A DNA stretch of 40,041 bases from Algicola sp. (GTDB taxonomy: Bacteria > Bacteroidota > Bacteroidia > Flavobacteriales > Flavobacteriaceae). The stretch's first letter is position 1. Each line of letters starts with the position of its first letter. Of the stretch, positions 8,459 through 16,956 are shown one piece after another. A program made the translations under genes and the position numbers. The DNA is taken from contig JAAEZN010000004.1 in assembly GCA_018222835.1 (NCBI GenBank), positions 55,558 through 95,598 on the forward strand, in the 5' to 3' direction. The notes below the pieces were generated by a model. That model did no database searches. It was not told where the DNA came from and was given only the letters and a program-made list of their open reading frames with translations.

Positions 8459-9253
8459 TTATCCTTTTCTTATTTCGCTAATTTTTTCGAATGAGGAAAC
8501 TATTCCCCTGATCAATGATGAACTTAGTCCTTGATGTTCCATTTCGTTCAAACCTTCAATAGTGCAACCTTTTGGAGTGGTTACCCTATCAATTTCTTCT
8601 TCTGGGTGGCTGCCCGATTCTATCAAAAGACTTGCGGCTCCGTTACAGGTATGCATGGCCAATTCTTGGGCTTCCTTTGCATCGAACCCCAATTGAATGG
8701 CGCCTTGTGTGGTGGCACGGATCAATCGCATCCAAAAGGCAACCCCACTTGCACATATTACTGTTGCGGCCTGCATCTGCTCTTCTGGGATTTCAAGGGT
8801 ATGTCCCATTCGGTTAAAAATGGCCTTGGCCAGATCTACCCGTTTTTTGCCCAATTCGTTGCTACAGATACATGTCATGGATTTACCCACCGAAATAGCG
8901 GTGTTTGGCATACTTCGAACTATGAATTTATCAGAACCTATAATTTCCTCGATTTTTGAAATACGGAAACCTGTAATGGTACTTATGATGACATGTTTTT
9001 CGGTAAGCAGATCTTTAAGCTCTTCCAAAACGGATATAAATTGACCTGGCTGAACGGCGAAAATAAGAATGTCCGAATTTTTGACGGCTTCTTGATTGTT
9101 GTTGGTGACCGTTACATTGCCGTATTTTTCAAACTCTTGAATGGAATTGGTATTTCTCTTGGTTAGGTACATGGTAGTGGCCCCATTGCTGTGCAAAATG
9201 CCCTTGGCAATGGCCAGCCCTAAATTTCCTGCTCCTATAATGGCTATTTTCAT
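8459..9253 (-). CDS. proC: Pyrroline-5-carboxylate reductase
   Basis: This 264-residue NAD(P)-dependent enzyme makes proline from pyrroline-5-carboxylate. It has an N-terminal Rossmann motif 'IIGAGNLGLAIAKGIL', 'IFAVQPGQFISVLEEL' and 'VRSMPNTAISVGKSMTC'. The C-terminal dimerisation helices carry the family's signature equivalent 'THPKGCTIEGLNEME-like' stretch (seen as TTPKGCTIEGLNEMEHQG). Its position inside the arginine operon, 2 bp from argD and 10 bp from argC, means proline and arginine synthesis from glutamate would be co-expressed. This arrangement recurs in Bacteroidota arginine clusters as I recall them. Confidence 0.93.
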   Translation of the reverse strand: MKIAIIGAGNLGLAIAKGILHSNGATTMYLTKRNTNSIQEFEKYGNVTVTNNNQEAVKNSDILIFAVQPGQFISVLEELKDLLTEKHVIISTITGFRISKIEEIIGSDKFIVRSMPNTAISVGKSMTCICSNELGKKRVDLAKAIFNRMGHTLEIPEEQMQAATVICASGVAFWMRLIRATTQGAIQLGFDAKEAQELAMHTCNGAASLLIESGSHPEEEIDRVTTPKGCTIEGLNEMEHQGLSSSLIRGIVSSFEKISEIRKG

Positions 9254-9263
9254 GGTAGATATT

Positions 9264-10238
9264 TTAAAATACTCCTGCTTTTAACAACAGACCTTCGGTT
9301 TCTGGAAAACCGAACATCAAATTCATGTTTTGTACTGCTTGCCCAGATGCTCCTTTCAATAAATTATCGATAGCAGATGTAACCAATAGTAGGTCATCAT
9401 GTCTGTACAAATGGATATGGCACTGATTGGTGTTTACCACTTGCTTTAGATGTAGTTCCTCATCCGAAAGATGGGTGAAAACAGCATCTTTATAAAAATC
9501 GTGGTAAAGGTTTTTTGCTTCTTCCAAGGTGCCGTCGTATTGGGTATAGGCGGTGGCCAAGATTCCCCGGGTAAAATTGCCCCGATTGGGGAGGAAATAT
9601 AAATTGCCTACGGAATTACCGTAGGAGCCCAAACTTTCGCCTATTTCTCCTAAATGTTGATGGGTAAACGGCTTGTACCAAGATACGTTGTTGTTCCTCC
9701 AGCTAAAATGCGATGTTGATGATAATCCAACACCTGCCCCGGTGCTCCCGGTAACTGCGTTGATATGTACATCAGCACCGAGCAAACCTGCTTTTGCCAA
9801 TGGTAGCAATGCCAATTGGATGGCTGTTGCAAAACAACCTGGATTGGCGATGGCCTCTGCAGATTTTATGGCAGACCTGTTTAATTCGGGAAGCCCATAA
9901 ATAAATCGTTGTCCATTAAAGGTAGAGTCGGTTTGTAACCTGAAATCGTTGCTGAGGTCAATAGTTTTTGTTGATGCTGAAAATTTGTTCTCATTTAAAA
10001 ATGAGGTAGAATTGCCATGCCCCAAACAAAGGAAGACCACATCTACATTTGGATTTATGGCTCCAGAAAACTTTAATTCTGTTTGCCCCAACAAATCTTG
10101 ATGGGCGGAGGTTATTGGTTTTCCCGCACGTGTGGTACTGTACACAAAATCGATTTTGGTCTGTGGATGATTGAGCAAGAGCCTTATCAGCTCACCGCCC
10201 GTATATCCTGAACCACCTATGATTCCAGCTTTTATCAT
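9264..10238 (-). CDS. argC: N-acyl-gamma-glutamyl-phosphate reductase
   Basis: This 324-residue enzyme reduces N-acylglutamyl phosphate to the semialdehyde. The Rossmann motif 'AGIIGGSGYTGGELIRLL' is at residues 4-21, the catalytic Cys lies in 'IANPGCFATAIQLALLPL', and 'HEL-like' His-containing segments follow ('FTHQHLGEIGESLG'). The frame is open about 100 codons further upstream, but that extension is antisense-like read-through inside argG. The ATG at 10238 directly precedes the family N-terminus (MIKAGIIGG) and overlaps the argG stop by 4 bp (ATGA), so it is the real start. The soluble enzyme acts between ArgB and ArgD. Confidence 0.95.
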   Translation of the reverse strand: MIKAGIIGGSGYTGGELIRLLLNHPQTKIDFVYSTTRAGKPITSAHQDLLGQTELKFSGAINPNVDVVFLCLGHGNSTSFLNENKFSASTKTIDLSNDFRLQTDSTFNGQRFIYGLPELNRSAIKSAEAIANPGCFATAIQLALLPLAKAGLLGADVHINAVTGSTGAGVGLSSTSHFSWRNNNVSWYKPFTHQHLGEIGESLGSYGNSVGNLYFLPNRGNFTRGILATAYTQYDGTLEEAKNLYHDFYKDAVFTHLSDEELHLKQVVNTNQCHIHLYRHDDLLLVTSAIDNLLKGASGQAVQNMNLMFGFPETEGLLLKAGVF

Positions 10239-11422
10239 GACTCTTGGTTTACGTGGTTGGCAATTTTCCCTGAATTGGACAGTATTTTTATAAATCCTTT
10301 GGCCTCGTCGGCGGTCCATCCTTTGTTCATCTCTCCATAACTTCCAAAGGAAGCATTCATCAAATCGTGTTTGGATGAGATTCCGTTCAACTCGAATCGG
10401 TATGGGTGCAAGGTCACAAAAACATCTCCAGAAACGTGTTTTTGGGTGTCGGCCAAAAAGGCCTCGATGTTTCGCATAACTTCGTCCAGATAGTTGCCTT
10501 CGTGCAACAACATTCCATAGAAATTGCCCATTTGCTCCTTTTGGTACTGTTGCCATTTGCTCAACGTGTGCTTTTCCAACAAATGGTGGGCTTTTATAAT
10601 GATCAATGGAGCGGCGGCTTCAAAACCGACCCTTCCTTTGATTCCGATTATTGTGTCCCCTACGTGGATATCCCTGCCGATGGCATATTTTGAAGCAATG
10701 GCGGACAGTTTTTCGATATTGGACACAGGGGTGTCGGTTTCACCGTCCAAGGCTATCAATTCCCCTTTTTTAAAGGTTAATTTTAGTTCTTTGGGCAACT
10801 CTTTTTCCAATTGGCTTGGATAGGCGCTTTCGGGCAAGGATAGATGTGAGGTCAGGGTTTCATCACCTCCTACAGAGGTTCCCCATAGTCCTTTGTTCAC
10901 CGAATATTTGGCTTTTTCCCAAGAATAATCTATCCCGTTTTGTTGCAGATATTCGATTTCTTCTTCTCTAGCCAGTTTTTTGTCCCTGATAGGAGTAATG
11001 ATCTTGATCTCTGGGGCCAAGATTTGAAAAATCATATCAAACCTTACTTGGTCGTTACCGGCCCCTGTGCTTCCGTGGGCGATATATTTAGCACCGATTT
11101 TTTTAGCATGGTTCACAATTTCTATGGCCTGAACAATTCGTTCTGCACTAACAGAGAGCGGGTAGGTATTGTTCCGGAGTACATTTCCGAAGATGAGATG
11201 TTTCACCACTTTGTCATAAAAAGTGGCAACGGCATCGATAGAAGTGTAAGAGGAGGCGCCCAAAGCGATTGCTTTTTCTTTAATTTCTTCGATTTCTGAT
11301 TTGCTGAAGCCTCCGGTGTTCACGCTTACGGCATGCACTTCGAAGCCTTCTTCTTTGGAAAGGTATTTTGCGCAGTAGGAGGTATCCAATCCGCCGCTAT
11401 ATGCTATAACTAATTTTTCCAT
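10235..11422 (-). CDS. argG: Argininosuccinate synthase
   Basis: This 395-residue ATP-dependent ligase joins citrulline and aspartate. It opens with the N-type ATP pyrophosphatase P-loop 'VIAYSGGLDTSYCAKYL' and continues with 'YIAHGSTGAGNDQVRFD', which binds citrulline/ATP, and 'SVNKGLWGTSVGGDE', as in the family. The length matches the normal 395-410. It overlaps argC by 4 bp and is preceded, 77 bp away, by a GNAT-type acetyltransferase gene on the same strand. A conserved-loop hairpin (11473-11492) lies in that gap and could separate or modulate expression of the two. Confidence 0.96.
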   Translation of the reverse strand: MEKLVIAYSGGLDTSYCAKYLSKEEGFEVHAVSVNTGGFSKSEIEEIKEKAIALGASSYTSIDAVATFYDKVVKHLIFGNVLRNNTYPLSVSAERIVQAIEIVNHAKKIGAKYIAHGSTGAGNDQVRFDMIFQILAPEIKIITPIRDKKLAREEEIEYLQQNGIDYSWEKAKYSVNKGLWGTSVGGDETLTSHLSLPESAYPSQLEKELPKELKLTFKKGELIALDGETDTPVSNIEKLSAIASKYAIGRDIHVGDTIIGIKGRVGFEAAAPLIIIKAHHLLEKHTLSKWQQYQKEQMGNFYGMLLHEGNYLDEVMRNIEAFLADTQKHVSGDVFVTLHPYRFELNGISSKHDLMNASFGSYGEMNKGWTADEAKGFIKILSNSGKIANHVNQES

Positions 11423-11472
11423 TTTGATTCTTTATGTATTGTTGTCAAATCGATAACAGTTGAGATGAGTTG

Positions 11473-11492
11473 GTTCTCGACTGCGCTCGAAC
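11473..11492. repeat. Hairpin with constant TCGACTnCGCTC loop (copy 2)
   Basis: GTTC and GAAC pair perfectly around TCGACTGCGCTC, with two further G-T wobble pairs outside. Compared with the copy at 4436-4457 the loop differs at one base, while the stem is entirely different but still complementary. It lies between the GNAT gene and argG. Confidence 0.6.
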
Positions 11493-11499
11493 TGATAAT

Positions 11500-12114
11500 T
11501 TATTTGTCTTTCTTTTTTAGAAAAAGGGTTTCTTTTATGCTTTTCAATCTCTGAAATGCTTTTTTGTTTACTTTTTCCTGTTGTTGATTTTTTGCTTTAG
11601 GGTCGTGCAACATTCCTGTGCACAGGCACATTTTACGGTCGGTACGGGTAAGGATATCAAAATTCTTACAGGTTTGACAACCTTTCCAGAATTCGGGGTC
11701 GTCGGTTAGTTCTGAAAAAGTAACAGGTTTGTAGCCGAGTTCGTAATTCATCTTCATTACGGCCAGTCCTGTGGTTATACCAAAAATTTTAGCATCGGGA
11801 AACTTTTTTCGCGAAAGGTCAAAAACGGCTTTTTTAATTTTTTTGGCCAGTCCTTGGTTTCTGTAGTCCGGGTGGACTATCAATCCGGAGTTGGCCACAA
11901 AACCTTTGTTTCCCCAGACTTCGATATAACAAAATCCAGCGAATTTATCCCCGTCCAAAGCGATAATGGCGTTGCCGTTCTGGAGACGTTTTATAATGTA
12001 TTCTGGAGTACGCATGGCGATACCTGTTCCCCGAATCTTGGCCGAATCGGTTATGGTATCACTAATTATCTGTGCGTATTTAAAATGTGATTCGTTAGCA
12101 ACAATAATTTCCAT
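11500..12114 (-). CDS. GNAT-family acyltransferase heading the arginine operon, with C-terminal Cys cluster
   Basis: This is a 204-residue protein. Residues about 1-135 form a GNAT domain with a recognisable acetyl-CoA motif ('VHPDYRNQGLAKKIKKAVF', 80-98) and a typical 'MKMNYELGYKPV' end. The remainder carries Cys146, Cys149, Cys163 and Cys165 (CQTC...CLC), resembling a small zinc site, and then a highly basic tail. It is the first gene of the arginine operon. The cluster has every step except the N-acylation of glutamate, so this is the natural candidate for an N-acetyl- or N-succinylglutamate synthase; that is inference from context, not from a diagnostic motif. A generic acetyltransferase is the alternative. 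The start ATG at 12114 begins the beta-strand 'MEIIVANESHF', as GNAT domains do. Confidence 0.75.
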   Translation of the reverse strand: MEIIVANESHFKYAQIISDTITDSAKIRGTGIAMRTPEYIIKRLQNGNAIIALDGDKFAGFCYIEVWGNKGFVANSGLIVHPDYRNQGLAKKIKKAVFDLSRKKFPDAKIFGITTGLAVMKMNYELGYKPVTFSELTDDPEFWKGCQTCKNFDILTRTDRKMCLCTGMLHDPKAKNQQQEKVNKKAFQRLKSIKETLFLKKKDK

Positions 12115-12335
12115 TGCAAGCGATTAATCTGTAAAAAAGTGAAAAAATGTATTTGGAGTTTTTGCGGAAATGGACTCACCTATTTCCAATAGATATGTTG
12201 CACCCTTACGGGCGACGGCGACGGGGAGTAAATGGACTTATAGGAGCTGTGATGCTCAAAGTGGATAATATGTACTGTTGTCCTTTCATTCGTTGGCTAA
12301 TGTACAAATAAAATCGAATTTGACTTCGTTTGGAA

Positions 12336-13688
12336 TTATTTTTTGAAGAAATATAACTTTTTTTGGCTGCTTCTTATCATTTCATAAATAAAATAGCCGA
12401 TAACCACGATGTATTCAATGGCCAGCAACCATAAATTCTCTTTAAAGTCGGGATTTGAATAGGCATAATAGCTCAAAATAATGGTACAAGACCATACCAG
12501 AGGGAATCTATAATCTGTAAAAATGGCGAATCCCAAAAGGAATACCACATACCATGGATGAACGGTGCTGGAGAGGAAATAATACATTGCCAAAGCAATG
12601 ACCATCGTACTGAGGGTATTATCCAATTTTTGGTTTTTTCGAAGAAAAGCTAGCAGTAATATAATTACAAGTACTGCTATTTTAAGCAGAGAGCCATAAG
12701 TGTCGATAAGTTCCCAAGGTTTGGCCTCGAAATAGGTGACCGCTATCTTCTTTACTACATTATAGATGCTGGCGTTGAACTCGAAATTGGAAAACCACAG
12801 TCCTACCGTCTCCGAATAATTATCAATAAAAACGGACGAGTAGAAGGGCAGGAGAAGGATTACGCACCCTGAAAAGACCAATGTGTAAAAAATGGCACTC
12901 TTTTTAAGTCCTAGGTATTTTATAAGGATGGGCAAGAACAATAGGGGAATTAATTTTATCATAATGGAAATGGCGTAAACAGGACTGGCCCACAGCCATT
13001 TGTTTTTTGATAAGAGGTAAATGGCCCAAATAAAAAAGAAGAGCATGACCCCTTCAAAATGAAGATTCCCTGTTAGCTCAATTATTACCAATGGATTTAG
13101 GAAGTACCAAAATGCCAAATGGTTGGCCCTATTGAGATTTTGAAGAAGTTTTCGCCCAAAATAAAGCGCTCCTATGTCGGCAAGGATTATCATCAATCTC
13201 AAAATGACCATGGATCCCATCACACTTCCGCCTCCCAATAAAGCCGCTAGCGCAAAAAGGATTTGGTTTACTGGAGGATAATTGCTGAAATGCCGGGCAT
13301 TGAGGTCCGTCATCCCCGCATAAAGCTCGTTCATGCCGGGAAAAGATATGGTACCCTGTTCCATGATTTGATCAGGAGTGTACAAATAGGGGTTGATGCC
13401 ACTTTTAATGAGTTCCCCATCCCAAATAAAACGATAAAAATCTTGTGATAGATTGGGTACGGCAATTAAAAAAACCAACCGAAATATGATGCCGGTAGCG
13501 ATCAGGAGCTTAAAGTTCCATTTTTCGAACTGGATAATTTTAGAGGTAAGATAAAAGAGTGCTCCAAAAAGCAGTGTGAGCTTTACAAAATCGGTTCTGA
13601 CCAGATTATATGCAAAACTCCAGTAAAACAAAATACAAGCGACAGCAAAAAGTATCGGGTATTTATGCAGCCGCCAGTAAGATTGCAT
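12336..13688 (-). CDS. Polytopic membrane glycosyltransferase, mannosyltransferase-like
   Basis: This 450-residue protein has about eleven hydrophobic segments, starting 'ILFAVACILFYWSFAY'. The first large loop contains 'NLSQDFYRFIWDGELIKSGINPY', a D-x-x-R-x-x-x-D motif found in polyprenyl-phosphate-sugar-dependent GT-C enzymes (GT87/PIG-M-like), followed by 'YPPVNQILFALAAL'. Such enzymes use a lipid-linked sugar donor and transfer it outside the membrane. It is the last gene of the minus-strand set starting at 18924 and follows the processive-type glycosyltransferase by 9 bp, and a dolichol-phosphate-sugar-synthase-like gene lies next upstream. The three could supply donor, polymer and branching steps of one glycan or glycolipid (inference). 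The exact sugar is not readable. Confidence 0.75.
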   Translation of the reverse strand: MQSYWRLHKYPILFAVACILFYWSFAYNLVRTDFVKLTLLFGALFYLTSKIIQFEKWNFKLLIATGIIFRLVFLIAVPNLSQDFYRFIWDGELIKSGINPYLYTPDQIMEQGTISFPGMNELYAGMTDLNARHFSNYPPVNQILFALAALLGGGSVMGSMVILRLMIILADIGALYFGRKLLQNLNRANHLAFWYFLNPLVIIELTGNLHFEGVMLFFFIWAIYLLSKNKWLWASPVYAISIMIKLIPLLFLPILIKYLGLKKSAIFYTLVFSGCVILLLPFYSSVFIDNYSETVGLWFSNFEFNASIYNVVKKIAVTYFEAKPWELIDTYGSLLKIAVLVIILLLAFLRKNQKLDNTLSTMVIALAMYYFLSSTVHPWYVVFLLGFAIFTDYRFPLVWSCTIILSYYAYSNPDFKENLWLLAIEYIVVIGYFIYEMIRSSQKKLYFFKK

Positions 13689-13697
13689 GGTTTTGGT

Positions 13698-15182
13698 TTA
13701 TGCCTTGGAAGTTACGGATTTAAAGAATACAAATCCGAAACCTAGAAACAACATAAGGTGGAATGGGAACAATCCATAATCGTTCAAAGGAATGGCGCTG
13801 TACATTCCAAAAAGGAAATAAATCATCAAAGCGAACTCCAAAATCATATTGGGCGATAATTTGTTGGTCAAATATTTATTGCCCTTCCAGGTATCCTTAA
13901 TGCTGTTGATGTTGAACTTGGGAGTTCTTACAAACTCACTTCGCTTGCCCAAATGTCCTTCCAAAACAGCAACGGTATTGTGTAGAGAGAAGCCCAATGC
14001 CACCGAAAAGAAGGTGAAGAAGAGCTTAATGTAATCCACAAAATTGTCGAAACTGCTCCCTTGAATGCTTTTGTATGTAAACCAATAGCAAACAAAAAGG
14101 ATAATAGTGCTTAAAATAAAGAAACTGGTCACCTCAAACACCCATCCTAAATGGCCATAAGTGTTTTTAATGTATAACATGGGAATGCTCAACAAAGCCA
14201 CGATAAATACACAAAGGAACATAGAACTGTTCAATAAGTGCATTACACCATGAAACTTGGTTTTGAACGGTATGTTTTTGGCAGTAATAACGCTTAGTAC
14301 GGTTTTTCTAAAGTTTTCTGCGCCTCCTTTGTTCCATCGGAACTGCTGTGAGCGTGCGGCACTTATTACTACGGGAAGTTCGGCGGGAGTTTCCACATCT
14401 TCCAAATATTTGAACTTCCAATTTTTTAATTGGGCGCGGTAGCTCAAATCCAAATCCTCGGTAAGGGTATCGCCTTCCCAGTTCCCTGCATCTAGGATAC
14501 ACTGCTTTCTCCAGATGCCTGCCGTACCATTAAAGTTGATAAAGTGTCCTTTAGAGTTTCTGCCAACTTGTTCCAAGGTAAAGTGGGCGTCCAAAGCAAA
14601 GGCTTGGATACGGGTTAGGGTGGAGTAATCTCTGTTGATGTGTCCCCAACGGGTCTGTACCACACCAATTTCCTGGTCTTTAAAATAGGGAACGGTCTTT
14701 TTTAACCAGTCCGATTCTGGAAGAAAATCTGCATCAAAAATGGCAATAAAATCTCCTTTGGCAATTTCCAAACCTTCTTTTAGGGCACCAGCTTTAAAAC
14801 CTTTTCGATTTTCTCTACGGATATGCTGAATGTCCAGTCCAGTTTCCTGAAGTTCTTGTACCCTTCGGGCGGTCTCTATTACCGAATCGTCTGTGGAGTC
14901 GTCCAATACTTGGATTTCCAACTTGCTTTTGGGGTATTCTATCTTGGCAATGTTTTCCAGTAAACGTTCCATTACATACTCCTCGTTGTAGATAGGAAGT
15001 TGAATGGTTACGAATGGAATTTCTTTTGGGTCTAACAGGTTAAATTTGGGAGCTTCCTCGTTTCGCTTTTTGTAACCAAGGTAATTGATCAATAGATTCA
15101 ATTGTGCAAGGCTGTAGAAAAATATCAAAATCAAGGCGATACTGTAAATAGCAATTATGATGTAAGCAATAGCAAGTCCCAT
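13698..15182 (-). CDS. Membrane family-2 glycosyltransferase, cellulose-synthase/CslA-like
   Basis: This 494-residue protein has one or two N-terminal membrane helices (residues 4-35), a GT2 catalytic domain, and four C-terminal membrane segments (about 310-340, 345-365, 380-400 and 460-492). All processive GT2 motifs are present: D94/D95 in VLDDSTDDS, D150-A-D152, T241-E-D243, and QQFRW at 279-283. The organisation matches plant CslA/CslC (glucomannan-type) and bacterial relatives annotated as cellulose synthase family proteins. It probably polymerises hexose on the cytoplasmic side and passes the chain across the membrane. Its start overlaps the stop of the DPM1-like gene by 1 bp. A GH113-type enzyme gene lies 4 kb away. 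The polymer identity is unknown; a beta-mannan-like product would be my first guess. Confidence 0.85.
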   Translation of the reverse strand: MGLAIAYIIIAIYSIALILIFFYSLAQLNLLINYLGYKKRNEEAPKFNLLDPKEIPFVTIQLPIYNEEYVMERLLENIAKIEYPKSKLEIQVLDDSTDDSVIETARRVQELQETGLDIQHIRRENRKGFKAGALKEGLEIAKGDFIAIFDADFLPESDWLKKTVPYFKDQEIGVVQTRWGHINRDYSTLTRIQAFALDAHFTLEQVGRNSKGHFINFNGTAGIWRKQCILDAGNWEGDTLTEDLDLSYRAQLKNWKFKYLEDVETPAELPVVISAARSQQFRWNKGGAENFRKTVLSVITAKNIPFKTKFHGVMHLLNSSMFLCVFIVALLSIPMLYIKNTYGHLGWVFEVTSFFILSTIILFVCYWFTYKSIQGSSFDNFVDYIKLFFTFFSVALGFSLHNTVAVLEGHLGKRSEFVRTPKFNINSIKDTWKGNKYLTNKLSPNMILEFALMIYFLFGMYSAIPLNDYGLFPFHLMLFLGFGFVFFKSVTSKA

Positions 15183-15871
15183 TATTTTAAACTGTATTTA
15201 AAGATCCAACCCAATATTTTTATGCCCGCAAATATAGTACCTTTTATGGTACCTGAAACTTTTGAGATGCCAATTCTTCGTTTGTAACGTACTGGTACTT
15301 CGATATATGACATTTTTTTTCTCAGAATTTTCAATTGCATTTCTACAGTCCACCCATAAGTTGTGTCCTGCATGTCCAATTCTTTGAGCTTTTCGTACTT
15401 AATCGCTCTAAATGGTCCTAAATCTGTAAATCTTGATTTAAAAAACAAACGCATTAAAAATGTAGCCAAGTCATTTCCAAAAACTTGTTGAGGAGTCATG
15501 GAACCTGTTTCACGAAGCGATTTTTTTCGTGCCCCGACCACAAAATCAATATCATTTTCCAAAATAGGAGCGACAATCTTATCCAACTCTTCTGGATAAT
15601 CCGAATAGTCTCCGTCGATAAATACGATGATATCGGGTGTTTTGGATTGTTCGGAGATATATTTTAACCCTCTTAAGCAGGCGAAGCCATATCCTTTGCG
15701 GCTTTCCATGACTACGGTTGCCCCAGCTTTTTCTGCATTGGTCACGGTATTATCCTCGGAACCGTTGTCCACTACAACAATTTCCGAGACATGATCGGGA
15801 ATTTCCGAAACCACCAAACCAATGGAATCTCCTTCGTTTATTGCAGGGATAATGACTTTTATGTCCGCCAT
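15182..15871 (-). CDS. Family-2 glycosyltransferase, polyprenyl-phosphate sugar synthase-like
   Basis: This is a 229-residue soluble GT2 enzyme. 'VIIPAINEGDSIG' and 'VVDNGSEDNTVTNAEKAG' make the nucleotide-sugar site, 'IVFIDGDYSDYPEEL' holds the DxD metal site, and 'GYGFACLRGLKYI' and 'TDLGPFRAIKYEKL' are typical of the dolichol-phosphate mannose/glucose synthase branch. It lacks C-terminal membrane helices, like short DPM1-type enzymes. Translationally coupled (1-bp overlap) to the CslA-like gene downstream, it may make a lipid-linked donor used by the GT-C protein at 12336-13688. An 89-bp gap separates it from the polyferredoxin gene upstream. Confidence 0.85.
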   Translation of the reverse strand: MADIKVIIPAINEGDSIGLVVSEIPDHVSEIVVVDNGSEDNTVTNAEKAGATVVMESRKGYGFACLRGLKYISEQSKTPDIIVFIDGDYSDYPEELDKIVAPILENDIDFVVGARKKSLRETGSMTPQQVFGNDLATFLMRLFFKSRFTDLGPFRAIKYEKLKELDMQDTTYGWTVEMQLKILRKKMSYIEVPVRYKRRIGISKVSGTIKGTIFAGIKILGWIFKYSLK

Positions 15872-15960
15872 TGGCTTAGAAATATCAGTTAGTGTTTAAG
15901 TGGCAAAACTAAAATTTTCCTTGGAAAGCCAATTTTATTTTCTTTAAAAAGAAGGGTGAA

Positions 15961-16953
15961 CTATTTTTTGTTGACCAAGGACATCAAATCTACATCATTG
16001 CCCAGTAAAATTTGATTGCTGTCAATTCTACCTTCCAAAGGGCCATTTTCCAATTTTAGTACACCTCGTGGGCAAACAGCGGAGCAGATACCGCAACCCA
16101 CGCAACTGGAGCGGACTATGTTTTCGCCTTTTTGCGCATAGGCTCGCACATCGATTCCCATTTCACAGTAAGTGGAACAATTTCCGCAAGAAATACATTG
16201 TCCTCCATTGGTAGTTATCCTAAAACGGGAGAAAAGTCTTTGCTGGAACCCTAATATGGCGGCCATGGGACAACCAAACCTGCACCAGACCCTATTTCCA
16301 AAAATGGGGTAGAACCCTGTACCGATAACACCAGAGAAAACACTGCCGATTAAAAAGGAATAAGATTTACGAAGTGTGCCGGATTTAAACAGGAACACTT
16401 CACCTTCGCCACTAAAAAAGTGAAATCCGATCAATGCGATAATGATTACAAAGTAACCTATGGCCCCGTAGCGTGCATCTTTTTGAAGTTGTTCTCGTTT
16501 AAAGAGCATTGCCCACCCAAATACCAAAGTGAGCAAAACACCAACACCGATAAGGAAGGTGCTTTTGGTCAACCAATATTTACTGGTGTCCGTTCCCAAA
16601 TAAGAGTAGATTACCGCGGTGGTCATCAGGGTTACAAAAACAACAACGCTGTGCACTACCCAGCGTTCAACTTTCCAAGCAAATGTGGACTTATCACTCA
16701 ATTGCCTAAAGGAATCACCTGCAGTTTCTGCAAGTCCTCCACAACCACAGACCCAAGAACAGTACCATCTTTTGCCGTATTTGTAGGTAAGGATGGGAGT
16801 AATCACAAAAATGGACAAAATGGCAAAAATCAAAAGAGCAAAGCCAATTTCACCGGAACTCAAGAACATTTTAATACGATACCCTTCAAAATTATAATAG
16901 TTAAGGGGCCAAACATTTTTTAAATCAAAATAGGGCAAGCTACCACCATCCAC
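15961..16953 (-). CDS. NapH/NosR-like membrane 4Fe-4S protein (C-terminal half of a probable larger protein)
   Basis: This 330-residue reading frame has five to six membrane segments, two membrane-proximal cysteine motifs (WYCSWVCGCGG and VWCRFGCPMAA, the pattern of NapH/RdxA/NosR proteins) and two ferredoxin 4Fe-4S motifs (CISCGNCSTYC and CVGCGICSAVCPRG). It should move electrons between a membrane carrier and a soluble partner. It has no ATG: the frame could start at a GTG at 16953, only one codon after an in-frame TAG that ends the upstream frame (16957-17565). The two frames are in phase, so the pair reads as one roughly 534-codon gene interrupted by a single amber codon (see findings). 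An FAD oxidoreductase gene lies just upstream. Confidence 0.8.
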   Translation of the reverse strand: MDGGSLPYFDLKNVWPLNYYNFEGYRIKMFLSSGEIGFALLIFAILSIFVITPILTYKYGKRWYCSWVCGCGGLAETAGDSFRQLSDKSTFAWKVERWVVHSVVVFVTLMTTAVIYSYLGTDTSKYWLTKSTFLIGVGVLLTLVFGWAMLFKREQLQKDARYGAIGYFVIIIALIGFHFFSGEGEVFLFKSGTLRKSYSFLIGSVFSGVIGTGFYPIFGNRVWCRFGCPMAAILGFQQRLFSRFRITTNGGQCISCGNCSTYCEMGIDVRAYAQKGENIVRSSCVGCGICSAVCPRGVLKLENGPLEGRIDSNQILLGNDVDLMSLVNKK

Positions 16954-16956
16954 AAC

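Noticed and set aside
10239-10556. Roughly 100-codon N-terminal extension of argC
   Set aside because: It runs out of frame through argG, and the ArgC Rossmann motif starts right at the ATG at 10238, which overlaps the argG stop by 4 bp.
16947-16949. ATG near the start of the 4Fe-4S protein
   Set aside because: It is not in the frame of the iron-sulfur protein; the frame only offers GTG at 16953.
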